This document shows positions 34,430 to 43,032 of a stretch of 64,000 nt of DNA, piece after piece; the stretch's first letter is position 1; the number at the start of each line of letters is the position of its first letter. The notes below the pieces were generated by a model. That model was given only the letters and a program-made list of their open reading frames with translations. It did not search any database and was not told the DNA's origin. Made by a program: the position numbers and the translations under genes. Origin of the DNA: Candidatus Scalindua sp. (GTDB lineage: Bacteria > Planctomycetota > Brocadiia > Brocadiales > Scalinduaceae); assembly GCA_030748215.1 (NCBI GenBank), contig JASMMK010000019.1:1-64000 (forward strand), written 5' to 3'.

Positions 34430-36166
34430 ATGTTAGAAGTCGCAAAATCACCAGAAAGTCAGGATAATTTCCAACATGTTGTCAGCCTCCTCGAAGATGC
34501 AAAAAAATTCTTTTACAGGATAGGGGATGTTGAAATAGAGAAGAAAGTGTCGGAAATGGCGGATCAAATTAACGAGCCATTATACCTGGTTGTCGCTGGT
34601 GAGTATAATTCAGGAAAATCCAGTTTTGTAAACGCACTATGCGGAAAAAGGATTCTCAGAGACGGTCCAACCCCTTCAACAAATAAGATTACGCTACTCT
34701 CCTTCGGTGATGAGGTCTCCTCAGAAGAGGTAGACGATCATCAGTGTAGGATGACCTACCCTTTAGAAGAGTTAAAAGATCTTACCATTGTCGATACACC
34801 TGGAACAAATTCTATAATAGCTGAGCATCAGCTAATCACTGAAGGGTTTATTCATAGATCAGAATTGGTACTCTTTGTCACATCTGCAGATCATCCTTTT
34901 ACTGAAAGCGAGAGAGTTTTTCTTCAATTGCTTAAGGGCAAGTGGGACAGAAAACTCTTGTTTGTACTAAACAAGATTGATCTGAAATCAGAAGAAGAAC
35001 AGAATGAGATAATCACGTTTATAGAAAAGAACTTCTACCGGTTATTCGGTTTCGAACCAAAAGTTATCAGCATGTCTTGCAAAGATGCTTTCAACGCAAG
35101 GGCATCAGACGACGCAGAACTGCTGCAAAAAAGCAATATTGAAACAATAGAGCAGTTTATTTTTGAAAAGATGGACTATGAAACAAAAATGGATCTCAAG
35201 ATACTGAGCCCATTAAAATATTTAGTGAATGTTTTTGATGGTTTGAATGAGATGTTAAGTGAAAAAGTTTCACATTGCAACAATGAGATCAAGAGCGTAG
35301 AGATGTTCGAGAAGCGGCTAAACAATAAAAAGCAGGACATGACGGACTATATTAATAAATACAAAATAGAGACACAATCTGTTTTTACAAGATTGAAGGA
35401 AAAAGTCGATATCTTCTTAAATTATCATGTAAATATTAGGTCCATTATCACTATGAAGTTCGCTCGTGATAAATTTGATACCAAATTTAAGAGAGAGGTC
35501 TTTGGCGTTGCAAACCCTCGGACGGAACTGGAAAGAATAGTAAATGATGCTTTAGACTATGTTGACAGAAACAACGATGTTTTATGGGATATGGCTCATG
35601 ATTATATAGAATCTGAAGTTGCTTTACAGCGCAAGGCAAATGACGAAACTCTAATACGCAAAGATCGTAACTTTACAAACCGTGGATCTGATAAACATGT
35701 TAATATAAGGGAGTATGCAAAGCAATTCCAGGAATTGGATGACGAACTGGAAGGTAGCAAGATACACAGGATAGTGCAAAGTGGCTTTATAAACTTCGTT
35801 ATTTTAGAGGGCCTGGCAATAGGAATAGTTATAGGTCTCAGTACCTTTTTTATCCCAAACACTTTAGGTGTAATTGTCGCTTCAATTCTGGCAGGAATTG
35901 GATTATCAATATTCCCACTTAAACGAAGAAAATATAGAACCGAATTTATGCAGCGAGTTGATGCTATTAGTGAGAGGTTTAACAATATGCTGCAGTTTGA
36001 ATTTGAAAAAATAATCGACAGAGTTCTCGAAGACATTGGGAACAGAATATCGTCCTACCGTGATAACAGATGGTCTGAAAGGGAAGAAGTTAATCGACAG
36101 ATTACTGATTTAAAAGTACTTTCAGAGCGTACTAAAGACTTAATACGTAAAAGTTGCACTCAATAG
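34430..36166 (+). CDS. Bacterial dynamin-like GTPase
   Basis: The 578-residue protein has a GTPase domain with Walker A/G1 GEYNSGKSS (57-65), G2-type Thr in PTPSTNKIT, G3 DTPG near 119-122 and G4 NKID near 182-185. A long helical stalk follows (about 260-450). Two hydrophobic helices at about 465-510 (ILEGLAIGIVIGLSTFF; LGVIVASILAGIGLSIF) probably insert into membrane, and the end is helical. This layout matches bacterial dynamin-like proteins that bind or fuse membranes. It has its own promoter and no partner dynamin next to it. In an organism with internal membranes such as the anammoxosome, a remodelling role is tempting but unproven. Confidence 0.8.
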   Translation: MLEVAKSPESQDNFQHVVSLLEDAKKFFYRIGDVEIEKKVSEMADQINEPLYLVVAGEYNSGKSSFVNALCGKRILRDGPTPSTNKITLLSFGDEVSSEEVDDHQCRMTYPLEELKDLTIVDTPGTNSIIAEHQLITEGFIHRSELVLFVTSADHPFTESERVFLQLLKGKWDRKLLFVLNKIDLKSEEEQNEIITFIEKNFYRLFGFEPKVISMSCKDAFNARASDDAELLQKSNIETIEQFIFEKMDYETKMDLKILSPLKYLVNVFDGLNEMLSEKVSHCNNEIKSVEMFEKRLNNKKQDMTDYINKYKIETQSVFTRLKEKVDIFLNYHVNIRSIITMKFARDKFDTKFKREVFGVANPRTELERIVNDALDYVDRNNDVLWDMAHDYIESEVALQRKANDETLIRKDRNFTNRGSDKHVNIREYAKQFQELDDELEGSKIHRIVQSGFINFVILEGLAIGIVIGLSTFFIPNTLGVIVASILAGIGLSIFPLKRRKYRTEFMQRVDAISERFNNMLQFEFEKIIDRVLEDIGNRISSYRDNRWSEREEVNRQITDLKVLSERTKDLIRKSCTQ

Positions 36167-36285
36167 ACTTCCACCAAGGATTATAACTCAAATCTATACC
36201 CATCACGAGTTGGTCTTTGAAATTACCAAGACAAGGCTTGAACAACTCAAAAAGGAAGGATATTAGGTTTTAATCTTTACTCTCT

Positions 36286-36762
36286 ATGATATATGCAGGA
36301 ATTGGTTATGATGTCCATAGATTTGTAGAAAACAGAAAACTGATTTTAGGCGGTGTTAGTTTCGATCACCATCTTGGTTTATCAGGACATTCTGATGCCG
36401 ACGTTGTATTACATGCTGTCGGAGATGCAATTCTGGGCGCTGCTTCATTAGGTGACATTGGTGAACTCTTTCCGGACACAGATGATAAATGGAAGGGGAT
36501 TTCAAGCCAGATACTCCTGGACAAGATAATTGAGTTGGTAAATGAAAAGGGTCTACATGTAAATAATGTTGATATTATCTATATCGCACAGGAACCGAAA
36601 ATAAGTAAGAAGAAAAAGGAGATGGAACAGCGTATCTCTGAAATTCTAAAGGTAGATGTGGAAAGGGTGAATGTAAAAGCAACTACAACGGAGGGACTCG
36701 GCTCTATTGGGCGCTCAGAAGGAGCCGCTTCACAGGCGATAGCGATCTTAATTCAAAAATAA
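36286..36762 (+). CDS. ispF: 2-C-methyl-D-erythritol 2,4-cyclodiphosphate synthase
   Basis: IspF cyclises CDP-methylerythritol phosphate in the MEP route to isoprenoids. The 158-residue protein shows the zinc ligands Asp9 and His11 in GYDVHRF, the third in GHSDADVVLHAV (His43), and the C-terminal VKATTTEGLGSIGRSEG near 124-140. Length and motifs are standard. No other MEP gene is in the window. Confidence 0.95.
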   Translation: MIYAGIGYDVHRFVENRKLILGGVSFDHHLGLSGHSDADVVLHAVGDAILGAASLGDIGELFPDTDDKWKGISSQILLDKIIELVNEKGLHVNNVDIIYIAQEPKISKKKKEMEQRISEILKVDVERVNVKATTTEGLGSIGRSEGAASQAIAILIQK

Positions 36763-36777
36763 TCTACCTTGCTGTCC

Positions 36778-38052
36778 CTAACTCTTCTTAATTACTTCCA
36801 ACCCATTCATATAGGGTCTGAGCACTTCCGGAACATCTACAGTACCGTCTTCCCTTTGATAGTTTTCAATAATTGCTATCATTGTCCTGGGAAGGGCAAC
36901 CCCTGAGCCATTCAGGGTGTGGACGTGATGCACTTTGCCCTCATCATCTCTAAAACGTATATTGCTCCGCCTTGCCTGAAAATCTTCGAAATTGCTACAC
37001 GAAGATACTTCCAGAAATTTGTCCACTCCGGGTGACCATACCTCAATATCGTAGCACTTTGCCGCAGCAAAACTTAAATCCCCGGTACATAATTTTAAAA
37101 CACGGTACTGAAGCCCAAGCAATTGTAGTACTTTTTCTGAAACAGATAAAAGAGATTCAAGCTCATCATAAGATGTTTCAGGTCTGACAAATTTTACCAG
37201 TTCAACCTTATTAAACTGATGCACCCGCAACATGCCCCTGGTATCCTTACCATGCGATCCTGCTTCCCGTCTGAAGCATGCTGTAAAGGCGGTGTAGTAT
37301 GTGGGAAGATCAGTGACAGACATGATCTCATTAGAATGGATATTTGTTACCGGAACCTCGGCAGTAGGTATAAGAAACAGATCATCTTCAGGGATTCTGT
37401 ACATATCTTCCTCGAGTTTAGGCAATTGGCCGGTACCTGTCATTGATGCTCTGTTAACAAGATAAGGCGGGAATATCTCAGTATATCCATGCTCCTGTGT
37501 GTGAAGGTCCAGCATGAAATTGTAGAGCGCACGTTCCAGTCTTGCTCCCGCTCCCTTATACAGCGTAAAGCCCGCACCGGTTATCTTTGCTGCCCTCTCA
37601 AAATCGAGGATATCCAATGTCTTGCCAATATCCCAGTGGGGGAGGGGGGTGAATGAGTAGTCTCTCTTTTCTCCACACTCTTTTATAATTTCATTTGATG
37701 TCTCATCTTTTCCAACCGGTACATCAGAAGCCGGAATATTAGGTATTTTTAAAAGAATTGAATCCAATTCGTCAGTTAATGCCTTTATATCAACCTCCAA
37801 CTGTTTTATATTATCAGAGACACCCTTCATCTCCTTTATCACATCTGATGCATCCTCTTTTTTCGACTTTAATTCACTGATCTTTTTAGAAGTGATATTT
37901 CGTGTGTTTCTTAAGTCATCACATTCAATTAGCAGAGACTTGCGTTTTGAGTCAAGTTCCAGCAGTGAATCAAGGTTAGTCTTTTCATTTTTGTTAATTA
38001 CTGTCTGCTTGACCTTTTCAATATCGTCACGAATAATGTTTATATCCAGCAT
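36778..38052 (-). CDS. serS: Seryl-tRNA synthetase
   Basis: SerS charges tRNA-Ser and the selenocysteine tRNA. The 424-residue protein has the N-terminal tRNA-binding coiled coil (about 30-100), the class II motif 2 region ([20 protein letters not shown] near 258-277) and motif 3 ([19 protein letters not shown] near 380-398). The length is standard. It starts seven bases after the stop of the upstream amidohydrolase gene, so the two are probably co-transcribed. Confidence 0.95.
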   Translation of the reverse strand: MLDINIIRDDIEKVKQTVINKNEKTNLDSLLELDSKRKSLLIECDDLRNTRNITSKKISELKSKKEDASDVIKEMKGVSDNIKQLEVDIKALTDELDSILLKIPNIPASDVPVGKDETSNEIIKECGEKRDYSFTPLPHWDIGKTLDILDFERAAKITGAGFTLYKGAGARLERALYNFMLDLHTQEHGYTEIFPPYLVNRASMTGTGQLPKLEEDMYRIPEDDLFLIPTAEVPVTNIHSNEIMSVTDLPTYYTAFTACFRREAGSHGKDTRGMLRVHQFNKVELVKFVRPETSYDELESLLSVSEKVLQLLGLQYRVLKLCTGDLSFAAAKCYDIEVWSPGVDKFLEVSSCSNFEDFQARRSNIRFRDDEGKVHHVHTLNGSGVALPRTMIAIIENYQREDGTVDVPEVLRPYMNGLEVIKKS

Positions 38053-38059
38053 ATATCAA

Positions 38060-39322
38060 TCACTCCTTAAAATTATTCTTCCTGCTTATCTCAAATTTAT
38101 CATAACAGATTTCTCCGGAGACTATCGTCAGTACGCACTCAGAATCCTGAGAGAAAATTCCATCATATATATTACTTACATCTGTATCCTGGAATTCGAT
38201 TACCGCAATATCGGCATAGTATCCGGGATGGAGCTGTCCAATACAGTCATCCATTTGTAAAGCAACTGCACCAGCAATAGTACCCATTTTAAAGATGTAA
38301 TTCGGCTCAATTTCAGGATAACTGTTCCTGATAAACTTCATCTCATCCAGTATGCTGAGTGTGTCATTGCTGGCCAAGCTATCAGTCCCCAGGGCAATGT
38401 TTATGCCTCTATCCTTCAGAGAAGGAAAAGGATGGTCCTTATGACGGAAAAATTCATGGCTCCTGGGGCAGAAAACAACATTCGATTTACTCTTTTCAAT
38501 AACTCCGATCTCATCCTCAGTTAAGTAATTACAGTGAATAAGTATACACTCATTATTTAAAAATCCAATATTATTCAGATAATTAATGGGTGACAGTCCG
38601 GGATGATTCCATCTATTTAACATCTTGAAATCATTCAACAAAGCGACAAAATGGCCTGCTCCGCTTGTCAGAAACTCAACCTCGTCCTCCGTCTCAGCTA
38701 TGTGTGTTGCGGTTCTAATATTGCACTCTTCTGAAATATCCCTGCATTTCCTGTAGAGCTTGTCTGAAACAGTATAAGGTGCGTGTGGGAATATCCCGAT
38801 TGAGAGTAGATCGTCAGTGCTTATGCCGCTGATCAACTCTTTAAAATCCTTTATTGTGTCTTCAGCCGTATCAGGATCAAAATTAATAATCTCAAAAAAG
38901 AGTAATTTTCTGATATTACTTGCTAATAATTCATTCAGTGCAATACCGTTTCTGGTAATATCAACGATGGTTGTAGTTCCGGATTTAAGACTACTCTCAA
39001 TTCCATCTCGAATTGAAAGCGTATACTCACTTTCAGACCAGTCTTTCTTTGCATCAATTAATTGCCTGATCCAATCTGTAAAAATTCCTTTGCCATTAAT
39101 ACATTTGTGCATATTGGTCAATTCAAGATGAGTATGTGTATTTATTAAACCCGGTACTATAGCAGAATTACCAAGATCAATCGTCTTGTACGAGTCAGCG
39201 TCATCAATATCTTTGAACTGCCCGGCAAACTTAATCTTTCCACCATCATTAATTAATAGAGCACCATTTTCTATCACGTTGTCAGGATCTTTTAATAAAT
39301 ATTTTGATTTTAAAATGTACAT
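38060..39322 (-). CDS. Amidohydrolase, probable aminodeoxyfutalosine deaminase
   Basis: The start at 39322 (MYILKSKYLL) is chosen because the upstream in-frame extension is encoded by a simple repeat. The 420-residue protein belongs to the cytosine deaminase/chlorohydrolase branch of amidohydrolases. Its metal ligands are seen in PGLINTHTHLEL (near 60-71), the His of FPHAPYTVS, THIAETEDEVEF and the Asp in LGTDSLASND. Members deaminate adenosine-like substrates (SAH, methylthioadenosine, aminofutalosine). Because the window also encodes MqnE, deamination of aminofutalosine (MqnX role) is the best inference, with SAH/MTA deaminase as the alternative. Confidence 0.6.
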   Translation of the reverse strand: MYILKSKYLLKDPDNVIENGALLINDGGKIKFAGQFKDIDDADSYKTIDLGNSAIVPGLINTHTHLELTNMHKCINGKGIFTDWIRQLIDAKKDWSESEYTLSIRDGIESSLKSGTTTIVDITRNGIALNELLASNIRKLLFFEIINFDPDTAEDTIKDFKELISGISTDDLLSIGIFPHAPYTVSDKLYRKCRDISEECNIRTATHIAETEDEVEFLTSGAGHFVALLNDFKMLNRWNHPGLSPINYLNNIGFLNNECILIHCNYLTEDEIGVIEKSKSNVVFCPRSHEFFRHKDHPFPSLKDRGINIALGTDSLASNDTLSILDEMKFIRNSYPEIEPNYIFKMGTIAGAVALQMDDCIGQLHPGYYADIAVIEFQDTDVSNIYDGIFSQDSECVLTIVSGEICYDKFEISRKNNFKE

Positions 39323-39350
39323 AGTTGTTATGCTTTTGTCAGAAAAAGTT

Positions 39351-39420
39351 AAAGTGCCTATCCGCATTTTCACCACTTTAGTTCACTTCAAACTTTAGTC
39401 ACTTAGTTCATATTTTAGTT
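39351..39420 (+). repeat. CTAAAGTGA-type simple repeat
   Basis: Runs such as CACTTTAGTTCACTTCAAAC and TTTAGTCACTTAGTTC upstream of the amidohydrolase gene. The repeat supplies an unreal N-terminal extension to that frame. Confidence 0.55.
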
Positions 39421-39483
39421 CTCAATCGTATCAGTTGTATATTTTGCTGTCAACTTATAAAGAGGGGGGAGAGGGGGATTTAC

Positions 39484-39546
39484 GATTGATGACTGAAGAT
39501 TGAAGATTGACGAATAGACGAGTTGCGGGTTACGTGTTGCGAGTGA
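39484..39546 (+). repeat. Composite heptamer array joining two repeat families
   Basis: Nine consecutive 7-mers in unbroken register: GATTGAT, GACTGAA, GATTGAA, GATTGAC, GAATAGA, CGAGTTG, CGGGTTA, CGTGTTG, CGAGTGA. The first half is the GATTGAA family, the second the CGNGTTR family. It lies in the roughly 300-bp divergent gap between the amidohydrolase and the LolA-like gene, where nothing else was recognised. Confidence 0.8.
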
Positions 39547-39630
39547 CTACTGCCAAATGACTAATTTATCATAACTGTCTGTCTATCACTTATTCCTTGT
39601 AAAATCCATGACTGATGTTAGAATCCAAAT

Positions 39631-40344
39631 ATGCATAATAATAAAATATTTTATCTTATAATTTCCGTTGTTTTCTCTTCTGCCATATTTTGCCAGGTTA
39701 ACATATATGGTTCTGATGGCCATATCATCTATGATCTTGACGAAATATTAGCAAAAGTTGAAGATGCTAATTCACGGCTCAAGACGATGGATGCAGACGT
39801 AAAATATTCAAGAGTTATCTCTCTACTTGACTCAGAAGAAGTTTCTCTCGGTTACTTACAATATAAAAAACCTAAAAAATTGAATCTGAATTTCTTCCCT
39901 CCACGAAACGAAATTAACGTCATCGATGGTACATACATCTGGATATATCACTTGAAGGAAAAACAGGTTGAAAAATACCATATAAGCAGCGATATGGATT
40001 CTCCGCAGGGTATGGATATTTTTGACCTTGGATACGAATATACAACAGAAAAAGCGAAGAAGAACTATAGCATCACGCTTCTTGAGAATATATCGACAGA
40101 GGAAGAAGCATTATACCACATTGAACTCATTCCAAAAGATACATTTGATTCCGAGTATGACAGGATATTGTTGTGGGTCAGAGAGGGGCTCTGGCTGCCG
40201 GTACAATATCAGATGTTTGAGAGTGATGGAGAGATTATAAACACTATCGAGTTATCTAATATTCAGATTAACCCGGACATACCTGATAACATATTCATAC
40301 TAGATCTGCCTGATGATGTGGAGGTTTTAGAGCCGTTTAAGTAA
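39631..40344 (+). CDS. LolA-like outer-membrane lipoprotein carrier
   Basis: The 237-residue protein has a signal peptide (about 1-27) and a LolA-type fold. The opening helix and strand (ILAKVEDANSRLKTMDADVK) lead to YLQYKKPKKLNLNFFP near 75-90, IDGTYIWIYHLKEKQVEKY near 97-115, and a late strand pair (YDRILLWVREGLWLPVQYQM). LolA carries lipoproteins through the periplasm. Several LolA-like paralogues are usual in this group, so it may not be the main carrier. It is convergent with queC. Confidence 0.75.
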   Translation: MHNNKIFYLIISVVFSSAIFCQVNIYGSDGHIIYDLDEILAKVEDANSRLKTMDADVKYSRVISLLDSEEVSLGYLQYKKPKKLNLNFFPPRNEINVIDGTYIWIYHLKEKQVEKYHISSDMDSPQGMDIFDLGYEYTTEKAKKNYSITLLENISTEEEALYHIELIPKDTFDSEYDRILLWVREGLWLPVQYQMFESDGEIINTIELSNIQINPDIPDNIFILDLPDDVEVLEPFK

Positions 40345-40355
40345 GGGAGTGCTTT

Positions 40356-41054
40356 CTAAATATAATCCAGTTTATCCTTAATTCCTGCTTCTTCAAAAGC
40401 CTTCAGACGCAGGTGACAGCTCTGGCAGCGGCCGCAGGCTTTATCATTTCTTTCGTAGCATGACCAAGACAGTTGTAGTGGGGCACCAATTTCAATACCT
40501 TTTTTGACTATCTCGGATCTGCTCATATCGAGCAGGGGGGTAATCACTTTTATATTAGTTGATGGCTTGGTTCCTACATCAACAAGCTTGTTATATGCTT
40601 TATAGTATTCTGCCCTGCAATCGGGATAATCAGGGGTGTCCTGCTGGACGGCACCTATATAGACGCTTTCCGCATTGATAGTTTCGGCCCATGAGACAGC
40701 CATTGATAGCAGATGAGTGTTTCTAAACGGTACATATGAAGTTGGTATACTTACATTTGCACTGTCTTTCTCTTCTTTATCTACAGGTATATTGCGATCG
40801 GTAAGACTGGAGCCTCCAATCTTCCTTAAAAAGTCCAACTCAACTGTAAGGATCCTTGTTTCAGGTATGCTGTAGAATCTTGCGATGGCTCTGAAAGAGT
40901 TATATTCCCTGGTCTGTGTTCGCTGTCCATAACCTACATGGAGTAGGGCGACGCTGTGTTCCTCCATGGCCATCGCCATGGTCACACAACTGTCAAGTCC
41001 TCCACTCACCAGAACTACGGCAAGATTTTTGTCTGACAAATCTATTACTTTCAT
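40356..41054 (-). CDS. queC: 7-cyano-7-deazaguanine synthase
   Basis: QueC converts 7-carboxy-7-deazaguanine to preQ0 in queuosine synthesis, using ATP and ammonia. The 232-residue protein has the PP-loop VLVSGGLDSCVTMAMAM near 14-30 and the C-terminal zinc cluster C-x-x-x-x-x-x-x-CGRCQSC near 200-215. The expected length fits. It is preceded by a GAGGG ribosome site and, about 17 bp upstream of its start, by a 24-bp perfect palindrome; queE lies upstream on the same strand. Confidence 0.93.
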   Translation of the reverse strand: MKVIDLSDKNLAVVLVSGGLDSCVTMAMAMEEHSVALLHVGYGQRTQTREYNSFRAIARFYSIPETRILTVELDFLRKIGGSSLTDRNIPVDKEEKDSANVSIPTSYVPFRNTHLLSMAVSWAETINAESVYIGAVQQDTPDYPDCRAEYYKAYNKLVDVGTKPSTNIKVITPLLDMSRSEIVKKGIEIGAPLQLSWSCYERNDKACGRCQSCHLRLKAFEEAGIKDKLDYI

Positions 41055-41070
41055 ATCTCTACACCCTCAA

Positions 41071-41094
41071 TACTATATACTATAGTATATAGTA
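41071..41094. promoter_or_regulatory. 24-bp perfect palindrome between queE and queC
   Basis: TACTATATACTATAGTATAT followed by AGTA is its own reverse complement over 24 bp. The size and position (just upstream of queC) fit an operator for a dimeric regulator or an RNA hairpin. No known preQ1 riboswitch pattern is present. Confidence 0.5.
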
Positions 41095-41106
41095 CAACAA
41101 AAAATA

Positions 41107-41763
41107 TTATACACCTCTGGTCTTATCCGCCCAGATTATTTTGTGCAATTGAAGCTGAAGTCGTACATCTAATCCGTCTATCAGTATCCATCCGGCAAGG
41201 GTTTTTGGTTTAAGCTTTCCATGTACTAATCCGAACAGTACCGTCGCCCTGTCTCTTATATTGTATTTCACTGTGACCCACTTTGCCCATTCATAATCCC
41301 TCTTAGATGATATTATGAACTTTACTTCATCTCTGCTCTTAAGCCTCTCAATATTCTGCCAGTCCATCTCCTGTTCCATACCGCTGTCTGGGCACTTGAT
41401 ATCAACGATCCTTACGATACCTTTAGGTAAGATATCAATGTTCCGGCTTCCGTTTGTCTCTATATATACATTGAAATGGGCCTTTTTCAATAGATTTATC
41501 AGTTTGCTGATGTTTTCTTGTAACAGGGGCTCGCCGCCCGTGATACAGACGTTCCTGGTCTCATATCCCCGTACTCTGTCTAATATCTCTTCTAACGACA
41601 TTACAGACCCTTCGCTATATGCATATACTGCATCACAGTATGAGCATCTCAGGTTGCATCCAGTCAGTCTGACGAAGATACAGGGGATACCGGCATGGGT
41701 AGACTCACCCTGAATACTCACAAATATCTCATTAACATGGAGAGAAGGCTCTTTTTTATTCAT
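41107..41763 (-). CDS. queE: 7-carboxy-7-deazaguanine synthase (radical SAM)
   Basis: QueE contracts 6-carboxytetrahydropterin to 7-carboxy-7-deazaguanine. The 218-residue protein begins with VNEIFVSIQGESTHAGIPCI and has the cluster motif CNLRCSYCDA (CxxxCxxC) near 36-45, then NVCITGGEPLLQE near 71-83. These are the standard QueE signatures. It is upstream of queC on the same strand; queD and queF are not seen. Confidence 0.92.
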   Translation of the reverse strand: MNKKEPSLHVNEIFVSIQGESTHAGIPCIFVRLTGCNLRCSYCDAVYAYSEGSVMSLEEILDRVRGYETRNVCITGGEPLLQENISKLINLLKKAHFNVYIETNGSRNIDILPKGIVRIVDIKCPDSGMEQEMDWQNIERLKSRDEVKFIISSKRDYEWAKWVTVKYNIRDRATVLFGLVHGKLKPKTLAGWILIDGLDVRLQLQLHKIIWADKTRGV

Positions 41764-41893
41764 TTTAATGGTAACATCTTATAAGCATTGGAGTTATGCC
41801 ATTTTTAAAGTGTTTATTATAATATAGCAATGCCCTGAACATAACATAAGGATTCTTATCAGACGTTATATTTAGCATAAAAGAGTGTTACTT

Positions 41894-42292
41894 CTATTTA
41901 ATATCATCATATTCACGATAAAGTGACTCTTCTTCGTTTCTTATCCTCGCATTGAGAGACGCAAAAAGACTCTCAAAGTTTATCTGAAAATCTTTGTCTG
42001 TATCTCCTCCGGAATAATCATCAAAGAACTCATGTACTACCCTGGTTAGATGCTCAGGGTCAATTGCAAACATCTCCAGCTCATTTTGCAGTTCCTTATT
42101 ATCTTCTGCCTCTTTATCGAGAACCGGATAGAGCAGCTCGTTCTCCTTATTAAGATGTGCCAGCAGAAACTCTTTTGCAGATATAAGTTTTGAACGGCCC
42201 TCTGGCGAATGAATGCCCAGCTGTTTAACCTCATCAAGAAGTGCTAGAATTTCAGAATGTTCCTTTTTAAACTCTTCAATTAGTGCAGACAT
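41894..42292 (-). CDS. Hemerythrin-like HHE domain protein
   Basis: The 132-residue all-helical protein shows most of the HHE iron-ligand pattern: His12 in FKKEHSEILALLDE, the helix AHLNKENELLYPVLDKE near 45-61 (His, Glu), and His residues in PEHLTRVVHEFFDDY near 85-99. The final family segment, usually 'HxxxEE', reads NARIRNEEESLYREY, so the last His is replaced by Arg. A full diiron site is therefore uncertain. Related proteins sense or store O2, NO or iron. It is 14 bp downstream of the methyltransferase gene. Confidence 0.75.
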   Translation of the reverse strand: MSALIEEFKKEHSEILALLDEVKQLGIHSPEGRSKLISAKEFLLAHLNKENELLYPVLDKEAEDNKELQNELEMFAIDPEHLTRVVHEFFDDYSGGDTDKDFQINFESLFASLNARIRNEEESLYREYDDIK

Positions 42293-42306
42293 GATTACAC
42301 CTTCTA

Positions 42307-42984
42307 TTAACTCTTTCTCTTGAAAACTAAAAAATAATGATACGGCATAAAGTTATGTTTTTCAATCAATTCAAACCCAGATCTCTCTACCTCTTTTATT
42401 AAGATATTTTCCGGGACTTTCGCCTCAATCGGCGGGCCGAATGAAGATTTCTTTGCCGGGTCCCAATCAATGATGGCAAGCCTGCCGGAATGTCGCAGAT
42501 CCTTCCTTATATTTTCCAACATCAGGAAGGGTTTTTCCAGTTCGTGATATGTATTTGAAAGAAAGACAAGATTGAAAAAATTGTCAAGAAGTGAGGGGTC
42601 TTCAGGCTTTCCAAAGATCACCCTGATATTCTTCAGCTCCAGATCTTCCACTTTTCTGGAAATGTAGTTAATCATCTCTATCTGAATCTCTTCGGCAAAA
42701 ACCAGACCTTTCTCCCCTACCCTTGATGCAAACGGTATAGTGAAATAGCCGGAGCCGGCTCCTATATCAGCAACAATGTCACCCGCCCCCAGATGCAGCC
42801 TGTCCATAATCTCTTCTGTATTCTGCCAGTCTCTGGGTTCTTCAAGAAGGAATATCTTATCAGGAGGAAAAAGCTCACCGGGGGTTCTCGCCTGCGCTGA
42901 AACAGAGGCTGAATACAGAGGCAGAAAAAGGGTCAGGAAGAGTAAGGTTTTATACGCCACTAATGGCAATCTTATCTTTACCAT
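42307..42984 (-). CDS. Class I SAM methyltransferase with N-terminal signal
   Basis: The 225-residue protein begins with a hydrophobic stretch and an apparent signal peptide (about 1-31, ending ASVSAQA). A short linker leads to a Rossmann methyltransferase domain: ADIGAGSGYFTIP at about 71-83 (SAM loop), LVFAEEIQIEM near 93, and VFLSNTYHELEKP near 131-143. SAM is cytoplasmic, so an exported methyltransferase is unusual; such signal-bearing forms are known in planctomycetes and proteobacteria without explanation. The substrate is unknown. It lies upstream of the hemerythrin-like gene. Confidence 0.7.
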   Translation of the reverse strand: MVKIRLPLVAYKTLLFLTLFLPLYSASVSAQARTPGELFPPDKIFLLEEPRDWQNTEEIMDRLHLGAGDIVADIGAGSGYFTIPFASRVGEKGLVFAEEIQIEMINYISRKVEDLELKNIRVIFGKPEDPSLLDNFFNLVFLSNTYHELEKPFLMLENIRKDLRHSGRLAIIDWDPAKKSSFGPPIEAKVPENILIKEVERSGFELIEKHNFMPYHYFLVFKRKS

Positions 42985-43032
42985 TCTATCTAATACTCCT
43001 CCCCACTGTTTCTATGCTGAGAAAACGTAATA

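Noticed and set aside
41764-41893. preQ1 riboswitch upstream of queE
   Set aside because: The C-rich and A-rich core of preQ1 aptamers is not found on the minus strand.
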